Positions 8,385-16,781 of a stretch of DNA of 50,309 bases are shown in pieces. The notes below the pieces were generated by a model. That model was not told where the DNA came from. It saw nothing but the letters and a program-made list of their open reading frames with translations, and did no database searches. Made by a program: the position numbers and the translations under genes. The stretch comes from an uncultured Oscillospiraceae bacterium (lineage in GTDB: Bacteria > Bacillota > Clostridia > Oscillospirales > Oscillospiraceae): contig CALWXG010000012.1 of assembly GCA_944385435.1 (NCBI GenBank), forward strand, positions 1 through 50,309, read 5' to 3'. Every line of letters begins with the position of its first letter. The stretch's first letter is position 1.

Positions 8385-8520
8385 TCCCAGGGATCAGCCC
8401 TCCCCTCGCCGGGAAGAGAGTCTGGAGGAACAGTCCAGAGAATTTCTCAACTCCCTGCGTCCGCAGCCCGGCTGTGAAAAAGACGGGATCTGCAACGAAT
8501 GCGGGCTATGTGAACACTGA
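8362..8520 (+). CDS. Candidate cysteine-rich microprotein
   Basis: A 52-codon reading frame, too short for routine gene calling, that starts 23 bases inside the end of the FAD oxidoreductase gene and fills the gap up to the terminator, ending 5 bp before its stem. The predicted product is hydrophilic and charged, with one early Cys and a C-terminal cluster in the order CEKDGICNECGLCEH (C-x6-C-x2-C-x2-C), which looks like a metal or iron-sulfur ligand set. AGGAGG is 15 bases before the ATG, longer than ideal, so the start or translation is uncertain. It could be a small redox partner of the upstream flavoprotein. I do not recognise a family. Confidence 0.5.
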   Translation: MWNENCTDPRDQPSPRREESLEEQSREFLNSLRPQPGCEKDGICNECGLCEH

Positions 8521-8524
8521 ACCG

Positions 8525-8565
8525 GCCAGCGGCCCGGGACTGGAACTCAGTCCCGGGCCGCTGGC
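8525..8565. terminator. Terminator between convergent operons
   Basis: A perfect 17-bp stem (GCCAGCGGCCCGGGACT and its complement) with a seven-base loop. It ends the permease/flavoprotein operon and lies 17 bp from the end of the convergent LysR gene. Only a short T run follows on the plus strand. Confidence 0.8.
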
Positions 8566-8581
8566 TTTGAGCCGTCTGCCT

Positions 8582-9451
8582 TCACAGCACCTGCTTTTTC
8601 ATATAATCCAGAAATACCGACAGCGCCGGTGCCGGAGAGAGGGCCTGATTCCAGATCAGCCGGTTGGTGCTGGATTGGAAGAAATCCAGCGGAATCTGCC
8701 GGACCCCCTCCCAGATCGCCATCATGTCCAAAGGCAGGATGGGGTAAATCTTGCCCTGCAAGGTCAGCTCCCGCAACAGCATCTGATCCGAAGTGCGCAG
8801 CATAACCCTGGGTTTTTTCCCCATCACGGCAAAGCTGGCCGTCAGAAGCTGCTCCAGCGGCATCCTTGCGTTGTAAAACCCCAGCGGCAAATCAATCAGA
8901 TCGGTGATTCCCACCTTCTCGCCCAGCCTCCGGTCTCCCTCTGCCGCGCCCAGCATAATGGGATTCTGGTACAGGTCCAGACAGCCAAACATATCCAGCT
9001 CCGGCTTCACCGGGCTGAAGGAGACGTCTATGGTGCCGTCCAGAAGCAATTTTGGGCAGTCATAGGCGCTGTGTTCCGTCACATACAGCTGAATGTCGGG
9101 ATAGAGGCTCCGGAACCCCTCCAGATAGGTCTTATAGATGCAGTAGGCATTGGTGGGCGTGACCCCCAGGCAAAGCGGCTGTTCCACCTGTTCCGCCATC
9201 TGGCCGATCCGGTCCTTCACCGTGCCGCAGCTGGTCAGGAAAGAGTCGAAGAGATGAGCCAAAAGCGTACCGCTGGCCGTCGGAACCACTCCGGTGCGGG
9301 AACGGACAAATAGGGTCGTCCCAAACTCCTCCTCCAGTTCCGCAATGGTGCGGGACACCACAGACCGGGAGACATACAGTTCGTCCGCCGCTGTCGAGAT
9401 GTTCCCCGCCCTGCAGACCGCCTGATAGTATTCCATCTGTTTGCTCGTCAT
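8582..9451 (-). CDS. LysR-family transcriptional regulator
   Basis: A 289-residue LysR protein: N-terminal winged helix-turn-helix (MTSKQMEYYQAVCRAGNIST, then AADELYVSRSVVSRTIAELE, residues 1-60) and a C-terminal substrate-binding fold with LCLGVTPTNAY and IDVSFSPVKPELDMF. GGGGAG precedes the ATG. It is convergent with the permease/FAD unit and follows mcrC on the same strand by 72 bp; no convincing promoter is visible in that gap, so it may be partly co-transcribed with the mcr genes. By position it is the obvious candidate regulator for the permease/FAD oxidoreductase operon, sensing a related anion. Confidence 0.87.
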   Translation of the reverse strand: MTSKQMEYYQAVCRAGNISTAADELYVSRSVVSRTIAELEEEFGTTLFVRSRTGVVPTASGTLLAHLFDSFLTSCGTVKDRIGQMAEQVEQPLCLGVTPTNAYCIYKTYLEGFRSLYPDIQLYVTEHSAYDCPKLLLDGTIDVSFSPVKPELDMFGCLDLYQNPIMLGAAEGDRRLGEKVGITDLIDLPLGFYNARMPLEQLLTASFAVMGKKPRVMLRTSDQMLLRELTLQGKIYPILPLDMMAIWEGVRQIPLDFFQSSTNRLIWNQALSPAPALSVFLDYMKKQVL

Positions 9452-9523
9452 CGCAGCTCTCCCCTTGAAAGCACCCGTCGTGTTCCTGCAGCGAGGGCAT
9501 CCGCGGCTCCCCGCATCGGAACA

Positions 9524-10579
9524 TCACAGTGTGAAAAACTCGTTCACAATCTCATTCAGCTGTGCGGCAATCTCCTTGAACTCCCGGTTCAGATCCAGGG
9601 TCTTCACGCCGATCCGGTTGCCGCTCATCCGGTATACGACATCCGGCTGGATCTCATCCCCAGTCCTGGCATACAGCAGGAGACCGGCCACCTCATGGGG
9701 CACCGTTCCGTACTGCGCATCCATATTCTTCACATAGGTAAAGATCTGGTACAGATTGTGGGAGTGGATCGTGTGGACATCATACTGTACCTGCGTGGTG
9801 TGGGAGTAACATTTCGCGTCTATGATCAACACTTGGTTCCCTCTGGACAGGGTAATGTCGCTGCGCATTGCCGGCAGCATGGTATCCTCTCCGCCATCCA
9901 ATGCCCAGGAAATCTGAGAGGCCGCCGCCTTCACCTGAGGACACTCCCGGCGGTAGAAGGCCAGGATGAACTTCTCGTACAGCCGGCTCATCTCCTGTTC
10001 ATCCACAAAGGAGGCCAGACAGTACTCACCTTGCTGCGTGGTGAGCAGCATTCCCTCCAGAAGGAACCGGCACAGCCCGAGGAGCATCCGGTACGTCTGG
10101 TTTCCCCGCCGGAACCGGATCGCCGCCCATCGGATTTTCCCGGGATCCAGCGTATCCACCCGGGAGAACAGCATCATCTGCTGTTTCAGCTCACTTTTAT
10201 ACTCCCCGTCCACCTCTTCGCAGCCCAGGAGCAGCATCACAGTGGTCTTGAGAATCTGATTGTACAGATTGTTTTCAGACAGCTCATCATATTCGCAGGT
10301 CAGCAGTCGCTTTCTCGCCAGCCGGTTGCGGAGCGTTCCCGGCAGTTCGATCCTGCCCCGCACCGTGGACAAATCCTCCCGGCAGCTCAGATACTCCCGG
10401 TACAGTCCCTGCTTCAGCTGCCGACCGATCCCCCTGGCCAAAATGGCCGCAAACAGGTTCCGGGCGTCTTCAAACTCCTCCGATGCAAGATTTTTGAACT
10501 CCTCCTGCCGCAGGGCGTCAAAGGCGTACGAGAGCATGTAGTAGATATTTTTGATGACTATGTTCTTGCTCTGCTTCAT
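9524..10579 (-). CDS. mcrC: McrC-like restriction endonuclease subunit
   Basis: A 351-residue McrC-family protein. The N-terminal part (KNIYYMLSYAFDAL, later GRIELPGTLRNRLARKRLLTCEYDELSENNLYNQILK) is typical of McrC and LlaJI.2-type partners. The C-terminal nuclease core of PD-(D/E)xK type is seen as MRSDITLSR then VLIIDAKCY, giving the catalytic Asp...Asp-x-Lys. The start is set at ATG 10579 because it overlaps the mcrB stop (ATGA), indicating translational coupling; an upstream in-frame extension to 10609 is not needed. With McrB it should form a GTP-driven complex cutting DNA that carries modified bases. Confidence 0.9.
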   Translation of the reverse strand: MKQSKNIVIKNIYYMLSYAFDALRQEEFKNLASEEFEDARNLFAAILARGIGRQLKQGLYREYLSCREDLSTVRGRIELPGTLRNRLARKRLLTCEYDELSENNLYNQILKTTVMLLLGCEEVDGEYKSELKQQMMLFSRVDTLDPGKIRWAAIRFRRGNQTYRMLLGLCRFLLEGMLLTTQQGEYCLASFVDEQEMSRLYEKFILAFYRRECPQVKAAASQISWALDGGEDTMLPAMRSDITLSRGNQVLIIDAKCYSHTTQVQYDVHTIHSHNLYQIFTYVKNMDAQYGTVPHEVAGLLLYARTGDEIQPDVVYRMSGNRIGVKTLDLNREFKEIAAQLNEIVNEFFTL

Positions 10580-12984
10580 TGGAACACACCCCGGAGGGAA
10601 TTGGACCAACGCTGAACCTCCCCCGGATCATCAAACCAATACTCCTGGAGCGTGGGGATCAGGTCGTATTCCACCACTTCGCGCAGCCAATCCTCCGAGT
10701 ACTGGCTCTGGCCGCAGAAGTAGCTGTGTCCGATGCAGAACCCTTTCCCCAGGGACCGGTCCCCGGCGATCTTCTGATTCAGTGCCTTGACCCGCCGGAT
10801 CAACTCATCCAGCGTCTCGCTGTTCAATTCCTTCTGATAGGCCGCAAATCCGTCTGAGTCAAAGCCCGGCTCCAGCTCCACAAAGCTGAACCGCCTGCGC
10901 AGTGCGTAGTCGATCATGGCCAGGCTGCGGTCCGCCGTGTTCATCATTCCGATGATGTAGACGTTTTCCGGTACGGCAAAGGACATGCCATTATAGGAGA
11001 GCGTCACTTTCTCTCCCCGGTAGTCCCGCTCCATGAGCATCAGCAGTTCGCCAAAGATCTTGCTCAGGTTGCCCCGGTTGATCTCGTCGATGAGGAAGAA
11101 AAAGTCCTTGTCCGGCTGATCGGCCGCCTTTTGACAGAAGGTGTAGAATATGCCGTTTCTCAGCTCAAAGCCGGTTTCGGTGGGCTTGTATCCCATCACG
11201 AAGTCCTCATAGGAGTAATTCTGATGAAATTGGACCTGTTCCACCCGGTCCTCATCCTTCTCCCCCATGATGGAATAGGCCAACCGTCTGGCCGCGAAAG
11301 TCTTGCCCACCCCGGGCGCACCCTGGAGAATGAGGTTTTTCTTGCGCTTGAGCAGGGCTGCCACCGTGTCATACTGTTTATCGGTCATATACACTTCCCG
11401 CAGAAAGTCTTCCCGGGTGTACGGTTCCCACGTTTTGTCCGCGGCGAGGGGGTTCTGATCCCGAACCAGATCCAGAATAAAATTGTACTCCTCCTGCGTC
11501 AGCTTGAACAGGCTCCCCTGGGGATTCTGGAAATACTCCATATTCTCCAGCTCCGGACAAGCCTTCAAAACATCGTACCCAATAGGTGCAGTCAGGCTCT
11601 CCGTCTTCTCAAACCGGAGCTGCTCCCCATCCTGCTCTGCGCAAATTCTGCCCAGGGCCACGATCTTCTTCACCGGATAGGACTCATAGCCGATGATCCG
11701 GTCCCCCGCTCGGGCGTCCAGAAAGTTCTGGAAAATGCGGCGCTTATGCCTGTTTTCGTTATACAGGGTGTAGGATTTTTCTTCATTTATGGCAATGCTG
11801 GAAAAACTCCACATCTTGGGATTGGCGTTCAGCCACCAGTATCCAGTCGCCTCCGTCTTTGACTTCTCGGCGGCAGACAGTGCCACGCCGCTCAAGTCAG
11901 CACGGTCCAGCGCCTGGGCCAACTCAGGCCTCAGTTTCCAAATAAAGCTGCCCACTTCCTCTTTCTCCGTATTACGGCCTACATACAGGATAGACCACCA
12001 TCGGGGCGTGCCGTCTTCCCGAACCTGCGGTGTGATCTGTTTTGCCTGCGCCACCCGTTTCGCCAGCGCCACGGAACCCGAGTTGTAGAAATTTTTTGTC
12101 TCGCCGTATGTTTCCGCCAGCTGCGTGCAGGAGGCCTCTCCGCCGCAGTCTTGGATTCGTTTCATGATCTCCAGTGCACCGGAGGTAAAGACGTTGGGGT
12201 CTCTCAGCAGCTGCGCCCAGTCCTCCCGGGTCAGGCCAGGGTCGTATTCCTGAGGAAACCAAGCCGCAGAGGTCTCCTTCTGCTTGGCATTCTGCTTTTT
12301 CGCTTCTTCCAATCTGCTGATATAAAATTCCACGTCGATTGCGAGGGTGTGCAGTTTTGTGTCCTTCCAGCACTTTTCTGTCAAATTTGCACACAGGAGC
12401 TGAATCAATCCCTCATCTTCACTGAGTGCTTCACGCAGTTCATTGTAGAAGGACAGGAAATTCCTGATGTTCTCCCGATACGCCCCTTTTTTGAACGTAT
12501 AGTTTGCTCCAAGCGCTCCAGCTGCGTTCCTTATCTCTCCATACTTATAAATATAGTATTTGTCCGGGTATCTCAGCCATAAGTAGGTGGTAATGGCATT
12601 CTCACTCTGGAAATGATGTGCCGCCCCGTCTCCATGCTGCTCCAGCAGAACGTCAGAGCGGGACTTGAACTCCTCGATCCGCTCGTACACATCCCGGCCC
12701 TCATCGTACAGCGCCAGGAACATGGCACGTACCTTTTCCGGAGCAGCCTTGGCAAATTGCTCAATCATTCCACGCGGATAATGATTGGCAGAGGCCAGCA
12801 GGTTACTCGTCTCTTCCAGCGCCGAGGACAGCATCGACGGAAAATCCGCCGCGTTCACATCCCAGCGGTCCTGAAAATACTGCACGGCCTCCCATTTGAA
12901 CTTTTCATTCTCTTTCCACCATCGTTCAGGAAAATCCCGCTTATATCCCGCCAGATACTCCTTCAATCGCTCTTTATCAATCAC
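10576..12984 (-). CDS. mcrB: McrB-like AAA+ GTPase with EVE domain
   Basis: An 802-residue modular protein. Residues 1-235 form an N-terminal region I do not recognise. A conserved region at about 250-360 (containing EASCTQLAETYG and FIWKLRPEL) precedes an EVE/PUA-like domain at about 378-500 (GYWWLNANPKMWSF, then GDRIIGYES), a fold known to read modified bases. The McrB-type AAA+ motor follows: Walker A GAPGVGKT (555-562), Walker B FFFLIDEINRG (628-638), and the McrB signature MNTADRS (681-687) that contributes to GTP specificity. The start is a GTG with GGAGGGG eight bases upstream. It sits in a minus-strand operon with the Nudix gene before it and mcrC after it. Confidence 0.9.
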   Translation of the reverse strand: MIDKERLKEYLAGYKRDFPERWWKENEKFKWEAVQYFQDRWDVNAADFPSMLSSALEETSNLLASANHYPRGMIEQFAKAAPEKVRAMFLALYDEGRDVYERIEEFKSRSDVLLEQHGDGAAHHFQSENAITTYLWLRYPDKYYIYKYGEIRNAAGALGANYTFKKGAYRENIRNFLSFYNELREALSEDEGLIQLLCANLTEKCWKDTKLHTLAIDVEFYISRLEEAKKQNAKQKETSAAWFPQEYDPGLTREDWAQLLRDPNVFTSGALEIMKRIQDCGGEASCTQLAETYGETKNFYNSGSVALAKRVAQAKQITPQVREDGTPRWWSILYVGRNTEKEEVGSFIWKLRPELAQALDRADLSGVALSAAEKSKTEATGYWWLNANPKMWSFSSIAINEEKSYTLYNENRHKRRIFQNFLDARAGDRIIGYESYPVKKIVALGRICAEQDGEQLRFEKTESLTAPIGYDVLKACPELENMEYFQNPQGSLFKLTQEEYNFILDLVRDQNPLAADKTWEPYTREDFLREVYMTDKQYDTVAALLKRKKNLILQGAPGVGKTFAARRLAYSIMGEKDEDRVEQVQFHQNYSYEDFVMGYKPTETGFELRNGIFYTFCQKAADQPDKDFFFLIDEINRGNLSKIFGELLMLMERDYRGEKVTLSYNGMSFAVPENVYIIGMMNTADRSLAMIDYALRRRFSFVELEPGFDSDGFAAYQKELNSETLDELIRRVKALNQKIAGDRSLGKGFCIGHSYFCGQSQYSEDWLREVVEYDLIPTLQEYWFDDPGEVQRWSNSLRGVFQ

Positions 12985-13034
12985 GTTTGATCCCCTCCCC
13001 TTCCAATGCTCAGCTGAATCTGAAGCGCAGCAGA

Positions 13035-13418
13035 TCAGCCAATCCTTTTCAAACGCTCCAGGATCTCCTCATCCGCCGGGCAGAATTCATACTTCTCAAT
13101 CTCCCCCACAGTGATCCACCGGATGTCATTGTGCTCCAGTTTCTGGGGAACCCCCTCCCGGATTGACGCGTGAAACAGTGTCAGGTGGACAGTCAGGTCC
13201 GGGTACTCATGGACCACGTCCATAAACACCTCTCCCACATCCAGGGTGACAGCCAGTTCCTCCTGACACTCCCGGACAAGCGCCTGTTCCCTGGTTTCTC
13301 CAGGCTCCACTTTGCCGCCCACAAATTCCCACAGCAGCCCTCTGGCCTTGTGGGCCGGCCGCTGGCAGATCATGAATTTGTCATTGTCCCAAATCAGTGC
13401 CGCAACTACTTCGGTCAT
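13035..13418 (-). CDS. MutT-like Nudix pyrophosphohydrolase
   Basis: A 127-residue single-domain Nudix hydrolase. The Nudix box is complete (GGKVEPGETREQALVRECQEEL, residues about 34-55, with the REcqEEL metal-binding helix), preceded by AHKARGLLWEFVGGK as in MutT 8-oxo-dGTPases. It is immediately adjacent to the helicase gene: its start codon directly follows the helicase stop with no spacer. It therefore belongs to the defence-like operon, where it may hydrolyse a modified or damaged nucleotide rather than serve general mutation avoidance. Which nucleotide is unknown. Confidence 0.88.
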   Translation of the reverse strand: MTEVVAALIWDNDKFMICQRPAHKARGLLWEFVGGKVEPGETREQALVRECQEELAVTLDVGEVFMDVVHEYPDLTVHLTLFHASIREGVPQKLEHNDIRWITVGEIEKYEFCPADEEILERLKRIG

Positions 13419-16400
13419 TTATCCCACCACCAATTGATTCGTCTTCTTCAAAAACCTCGCCGGGATAGGCCGGTCCAGCCTCCAGGTGATATTCATGGGC
13501 CGGCTGCCCTCATGCTTCACATAGCTGGCCGTACCCAGGAAGGTATAGGCCTCTGCTCCTCCTGCGATGATCCGGTCCGCCTTGAACTCCCGGACGAACA
13601 GCAGCACCTTGCTCCCCCGCTCCCGATGGTGGATGTACCGCTGGCCGGTGGGGGAATCCGCCGCCGTGGTGCTCTGGCTCTGCCAATGGAACAGGGTATC
13701 GTTGATGGAGTAGTCGTTGTACATGGTGGTGGGCGAGTAGTCCCTGTCCGCCTTGTTCAGCGTCACAAAGAATACGTCCAGCCCCTTCTCCGGCAGCCAT
13801 TTCACACCCTCCCGCACCGTGGCCGGCTTCAGAAAATCCAGTGCCGCCAGCAGCTGATCCCGGGTATAGGTGCAGTGGAGGTCCAGCGGGCAGTCAAAGC
13901 CCAGCTCCACCGGCTCGTCGAGGAAGTCGATCTGCCCATACCGGTAGCGGAGCAGCTCCAGCAGCTCACCCAGCAGCACCGGGCTGTCCAAGAGGGCATG
14001 CAGGTTATCCAGAACCTCGTCAGATTTCCAATCCTCCGCCGCCTTTCCCCAGACAGTCACATAGAACATCTGGAGCATCCGCTGCTCCACCGGGGAGAGG
14101 GCGGAAAAATCTACGCCAGCCAGTCTCGGCAGAAAATCCAGCAGGAAGGTGATCCATCGGCGGGAGTCGATCACCGCCAGCTTGGCAAGGGCCTTGGTCA
14201 GCGTCTTCTCCAGGGGCTCAGTGAAGTCCTCCCGCACATCCGCCCGGGCGCACAGCCGGGAGAAGGAGGTGAACTTGTAGATCGCCCTGGGATCCAGATG
14301 GTAGTAATCCAAAAAGTTTGCCAGGGTGAGCTCCAGTCCCGTGTCCTCGGCAAAGCCGGCCGCTCGGGCCGCCAGCCCGGCGGCATTGCCGCAGGAGGCC
14401 CGGATATTCTCCAGAATATACCGGGCGGCCAGTTTCTCCAGCTGAATATAGCAGCCCTTGGGGGCAGAGACAAATCCGTCCCGGATCTCCCGGGTCACGC
14501 TGCGCCTGGTGTTGGAGAGCAGGGCGGCGAATTTGTCCTCGAAGTTGTACTTCCGGTGGGCCTGGCCGATGAAGTCCAGCACCGTCAGGCACTCCTTGCC
14601 CTCCGCCAGGCGCAGGCCGCGGCCCAGCTGCTGGAGGAAGACGGTCAGGGACTCGGTGGGGCGCAGGAAGAGAACGGTATTGACCTCCGGGATGTCCACG
14701 CCCTCGTTGTAGAGGTCCACCACAAAGATGAAGCGGATCTCCCCGGCCACCAGGCGCTGCTTTGCGGTGCTGCGCGCCTCGTCCGGGGACTGACCGGTGA
14801 GGAAGAGCGCGGGAATGCCGCGGCTGTTGAAGAAATTGCACATGAACTGCGCATGCTCGACAGAGACGCAGAAGCCCAGGCCCTTCACCTCGTCGATGTC
14901 GGTCACGTATTTCAGCAGGGCGCGCACCACCAGGTCGGCCCGGCGGTCCGCGATCGCCCCGCTGAGGGTATAGATCTTGGACAGCTCCCCCTTATCGTAG
15001 CCGCCCCGGCTCCACCGCAGCTGGTCCAGGTCCACCGTATCGGTGACGCCGAAATACTGGAAGGGGCACAGCAGCTTGCGGTCGATGGCCTCCGGCAGGC
15101 GGATTTCCGCGGCAATCCGGTTGTGGAAGAAGGACAGGATACTCTTGCCGTCCATCCGCTCCGGGGTGGCGGTGAGGCCCAGCAGGATGCTGGGCTGATA
15201 GTAGTCCAGCAGCTCCTGATAGGTGGGAGCAGCCGCATGGTGGAACTCGTCCACCACGATGTAGTCGTAAAAATCCGGGGCGGTCTTGGCGGTGAAATCC
15301 TGGGAGTTGAAGGTCTGGATGGACAGAAACAGGTGGTCAATGCCCTCCGGCTTGTAGCCGCCCACGAACAGCTCCCCGAAGTTGGCGTCCTTCAGCACCG
15401 CCCGGAAGGTGAACAGACTCTGCCGCAGAATCTCCTCCCGGTGGGCCACAAACAGCAGGCGGCAGGGCCGGCCGGGATGCTGCCTCCGGAATCGCTTGTA
15501 GTCCAGGGCGGAGATCACCGTCTTGCCGGTGCCGGTGGCGGCCACCACCAGGTTGCGGGTGCAGCCTCGGACGGCGCGCTCCGCCTCCAGCTTGTCCAGG
15601 ATTTCCTGCTGGTAGGAGTAGGGTGTGATATCCAGGGTGTAGAACTCCGCGTTGTTGGCGTCGAAGTATTTTTCCGCTTTCAGCGCCCGGGCCAGCCGCT
15701 CCTTCTGATTCTCGGAGTAGTACTCAAACTCGCTGGAGTTCCAGTAGCTCTCAAAGGTGGCGGAGATCTTGTCGATGGTCTCCGGCAGGTCCTTTTTCGT
15801 GACTTTCACATTCCATTCCAGGCCGCTGGAGATGGCGGCGTTGGACAGGTTGGAGGAACCCACATAGGCGGTGGTGAAGCCGGTGTCCCGGTAGAAAACG
15901 TAGGTCTTGGCATGGAGCCGGGTGCGCTTGGTGTCATAGCTGACCTTGATTTTGGTGTTGGGCAGGGCCCGCAGCTCCTCAATGGCCTTCACGTCGGTGG
16001 CGCCCATGTAGGAGGTGGTGATGATCCGCAGCTCCCCTCCGTTTTGGGTGAACTCCCGCAGTTCGTCCATCAGAAGGCGCAGGCCGCTCCACTTGATGAA
16101 GGACACCAGCATGTTGATGCGGTCGGCGGAGACGATCTCCTTTTTCAGCTCCGTGTACATCTGGGGCTCATGGATGGCCCCGGTAAACAGGGAGCTGTGG
16201 GCGACGGAGGTCTCCGGCCGGGGAAGGGCTGCGGCGGTTTTCCCCGCCGCCAGCCGGGGGTCCTGTTCCCGTAAAAGGGCAAGAAGCTGCTCCGCCCGCG
16301 CTTCCACGCCCAGCGAGGCAAAGTCAGCTTCCTGTGTGGTATTCTGAATGAGGTCTACGATCCGGTTGGTCAGCTCGATCTGGGCGGAGAGGTCCCCGCC

Positions 16401-16577
16401 GTTGTCCAATACGTTGTCCAAGCCCTTCTGTATCACCTCGGCCAGGTATTGGGAGAGGACCCTGGAGGCCTCCGCCCGGTCGATGGGCGCAACGCACTTG
16501 CGCTCCCCGGGGATGGCCGAGAGCTCGCGGTTCAGGGCGGTGTTGATGACTTGTTCGTAGAGGCCGGAGGGAAGCAT
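13419..16577 (-). CDS. PLD-nuclease / SF2 helicase / DUF3427 protein
   Basis: A 1052-residue multidomain protein. Residues 125-285 hold a phospholipase-D-type nuclease domain, with RLHAKTYVF (H-x-K, His222/Lys224) and GSSNLSN (240-246). An SF2 helicase follows: Walker A AATGTGKT (346-353), a DEFHH motif II at 443-447, TATPERMD (469-476), and the late QQLGRGLR of motif VI. The remaining 300 or so residues match the DUF3427 C-terminal region that accompanies this helicase class. It is the first gene of the minus-strand operon and has a weak RBS (GTGAG). PLD-helicases of this architecture occur in defence islands and are thought to degrade invading nucleic acid; the exact system is not named here. 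Confidence 0.88.
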   Translation of the reverse strand: MLPSGLYEQVINTALNRELSAIPGERKCVAPIDRAEASRVLSQYLAEVIQKGLDNVLDNGGDLSAQIELTNRIVDLIQNTTQEADFASLGVEARAEQLLALLREQDPRLAAGKTAAALPRPETSVAHSSLFTGAIHEPQMYTELKKEIVSADRINMLVSFIKWSGLRLLMDELREFTQNGGELRIITTSYMGATDVKAIEELRALPNTKIKVSYDTKRTRLHAKTYVFYRDTGFTTAYVGSSNLSNAAISSGLEWNVKVTKKDLPETIDKISATFESYWNSSEFEYYSENQKERLARALKAEKYFDANNAEFYTLDITPYSYQQEILDKLEAERAVRGCTRNLVVAATGTGKTVISALDYKRFRRQHPGRPCRLLFVAHREEILRQSLFTFRAVLKDANFGELFVGGYKPEGIDHLFLSIQTFNSQDFTAKTAPDFYDYIVVDEFHHAAAPTYQELLDYYQPSILLGLTATPERMDGKSILSFFHNRIAAEIRLPEAIDRKLLCPFQYFGVTDTVDLDQLRWSRGGYDKGELSKIYTLSGAIADRRADLVVRALLKYVTDIDEVKGLGFCVSVEHAQFMCNFFNSRGIPALFLTGQSPDEARSTAKQRLVAGEIRFIFVVDLYNEGVDIPEVNTVLFLRPTESLTVFLQQLGRGLRLAEGKECLTVLDFIGQAHRKYNFEDKFAALLSNTRRSVTREIRDGFVSAPKGCYIQLEKLAARYILENIRASCGNAAGLAARAAGFAEDTGLELTLANFLDYYHLDPRAIYKFTSFSRLCARADVREDFTEPLEKTLTKALAKLAVIDSRRWITFLLDFLPRLAGVDFSALSPVEQRMLQMFYVTVWGKAAEDWKSDEVLDNLHALLDSPVLLGELLELLRYRYGQIDFLDEPVELGFDCPLDLHCTYTRDQLLAALDFLKPATVREGVKWLPEKGLDVFFVTLNKADRDYSPTTMYNDYSINDTLFHWQSQSTTAADSPTGQRYIHHRERGSKVLLFVREFKADRIIAGGAEAYTFLGTASYVKHEGSRPMNITWRLDRPIPARFLKKTNQLVVG

Positions 16578-16625
16578 TTTCTCACACTTTCTGTCTGCAG
16601 CGTTCGAATCGCGGATTTGGACTTC

Positions 16626-16654
16626 AGTATACTACAAATTCCAGAATCCAACAA
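16626..16654 (-). promoter_or_regulatory. Promoter of the PLD-helicase/mcr operon
   Basis: On the minus strand TATACT (16631 to 16626) is preceded by 17 bp and a moderate -35, TTGTTG (16654 to 16649). It lies about 50 bp before the helicase start. Confidence 0.6.
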
Positions 16655-16714
16655 GTGCCGCAGTGGTTCTTTTCCCCCAGCACTCTCTCCCGCGCTCTTT
16701 GCCCGTTTCCGCTC

Positions 16715-16743
16715 TTGTCTGTTCCGGAGGAAACCGCTATAAT
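16715..16743 (+). promoter_or_regulatory. Promoter of the SGNH/flavodoxin operon
   Basis: TTGTCT (16715-16720), 17-bp spacer, consensus TATAAT (16738-16743), about 39 bp before the TTG start of the SGNH gene. Confidence 0.72.
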
Positions 16744-16781
16744 GGGATCACAAGGGCCGATTGATCCGGGAGGCGGATGCT

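Noticed and set aside
13170-16274. Long open frame (about 1,030 codons) on the plus strand
   Set aside because: It is the antisense shadow of the PLD-helicase gene; low-complexity His/Gln/Gly-rich translation, no domain, no RBS. High GC produces such frames opposite every long gene here.
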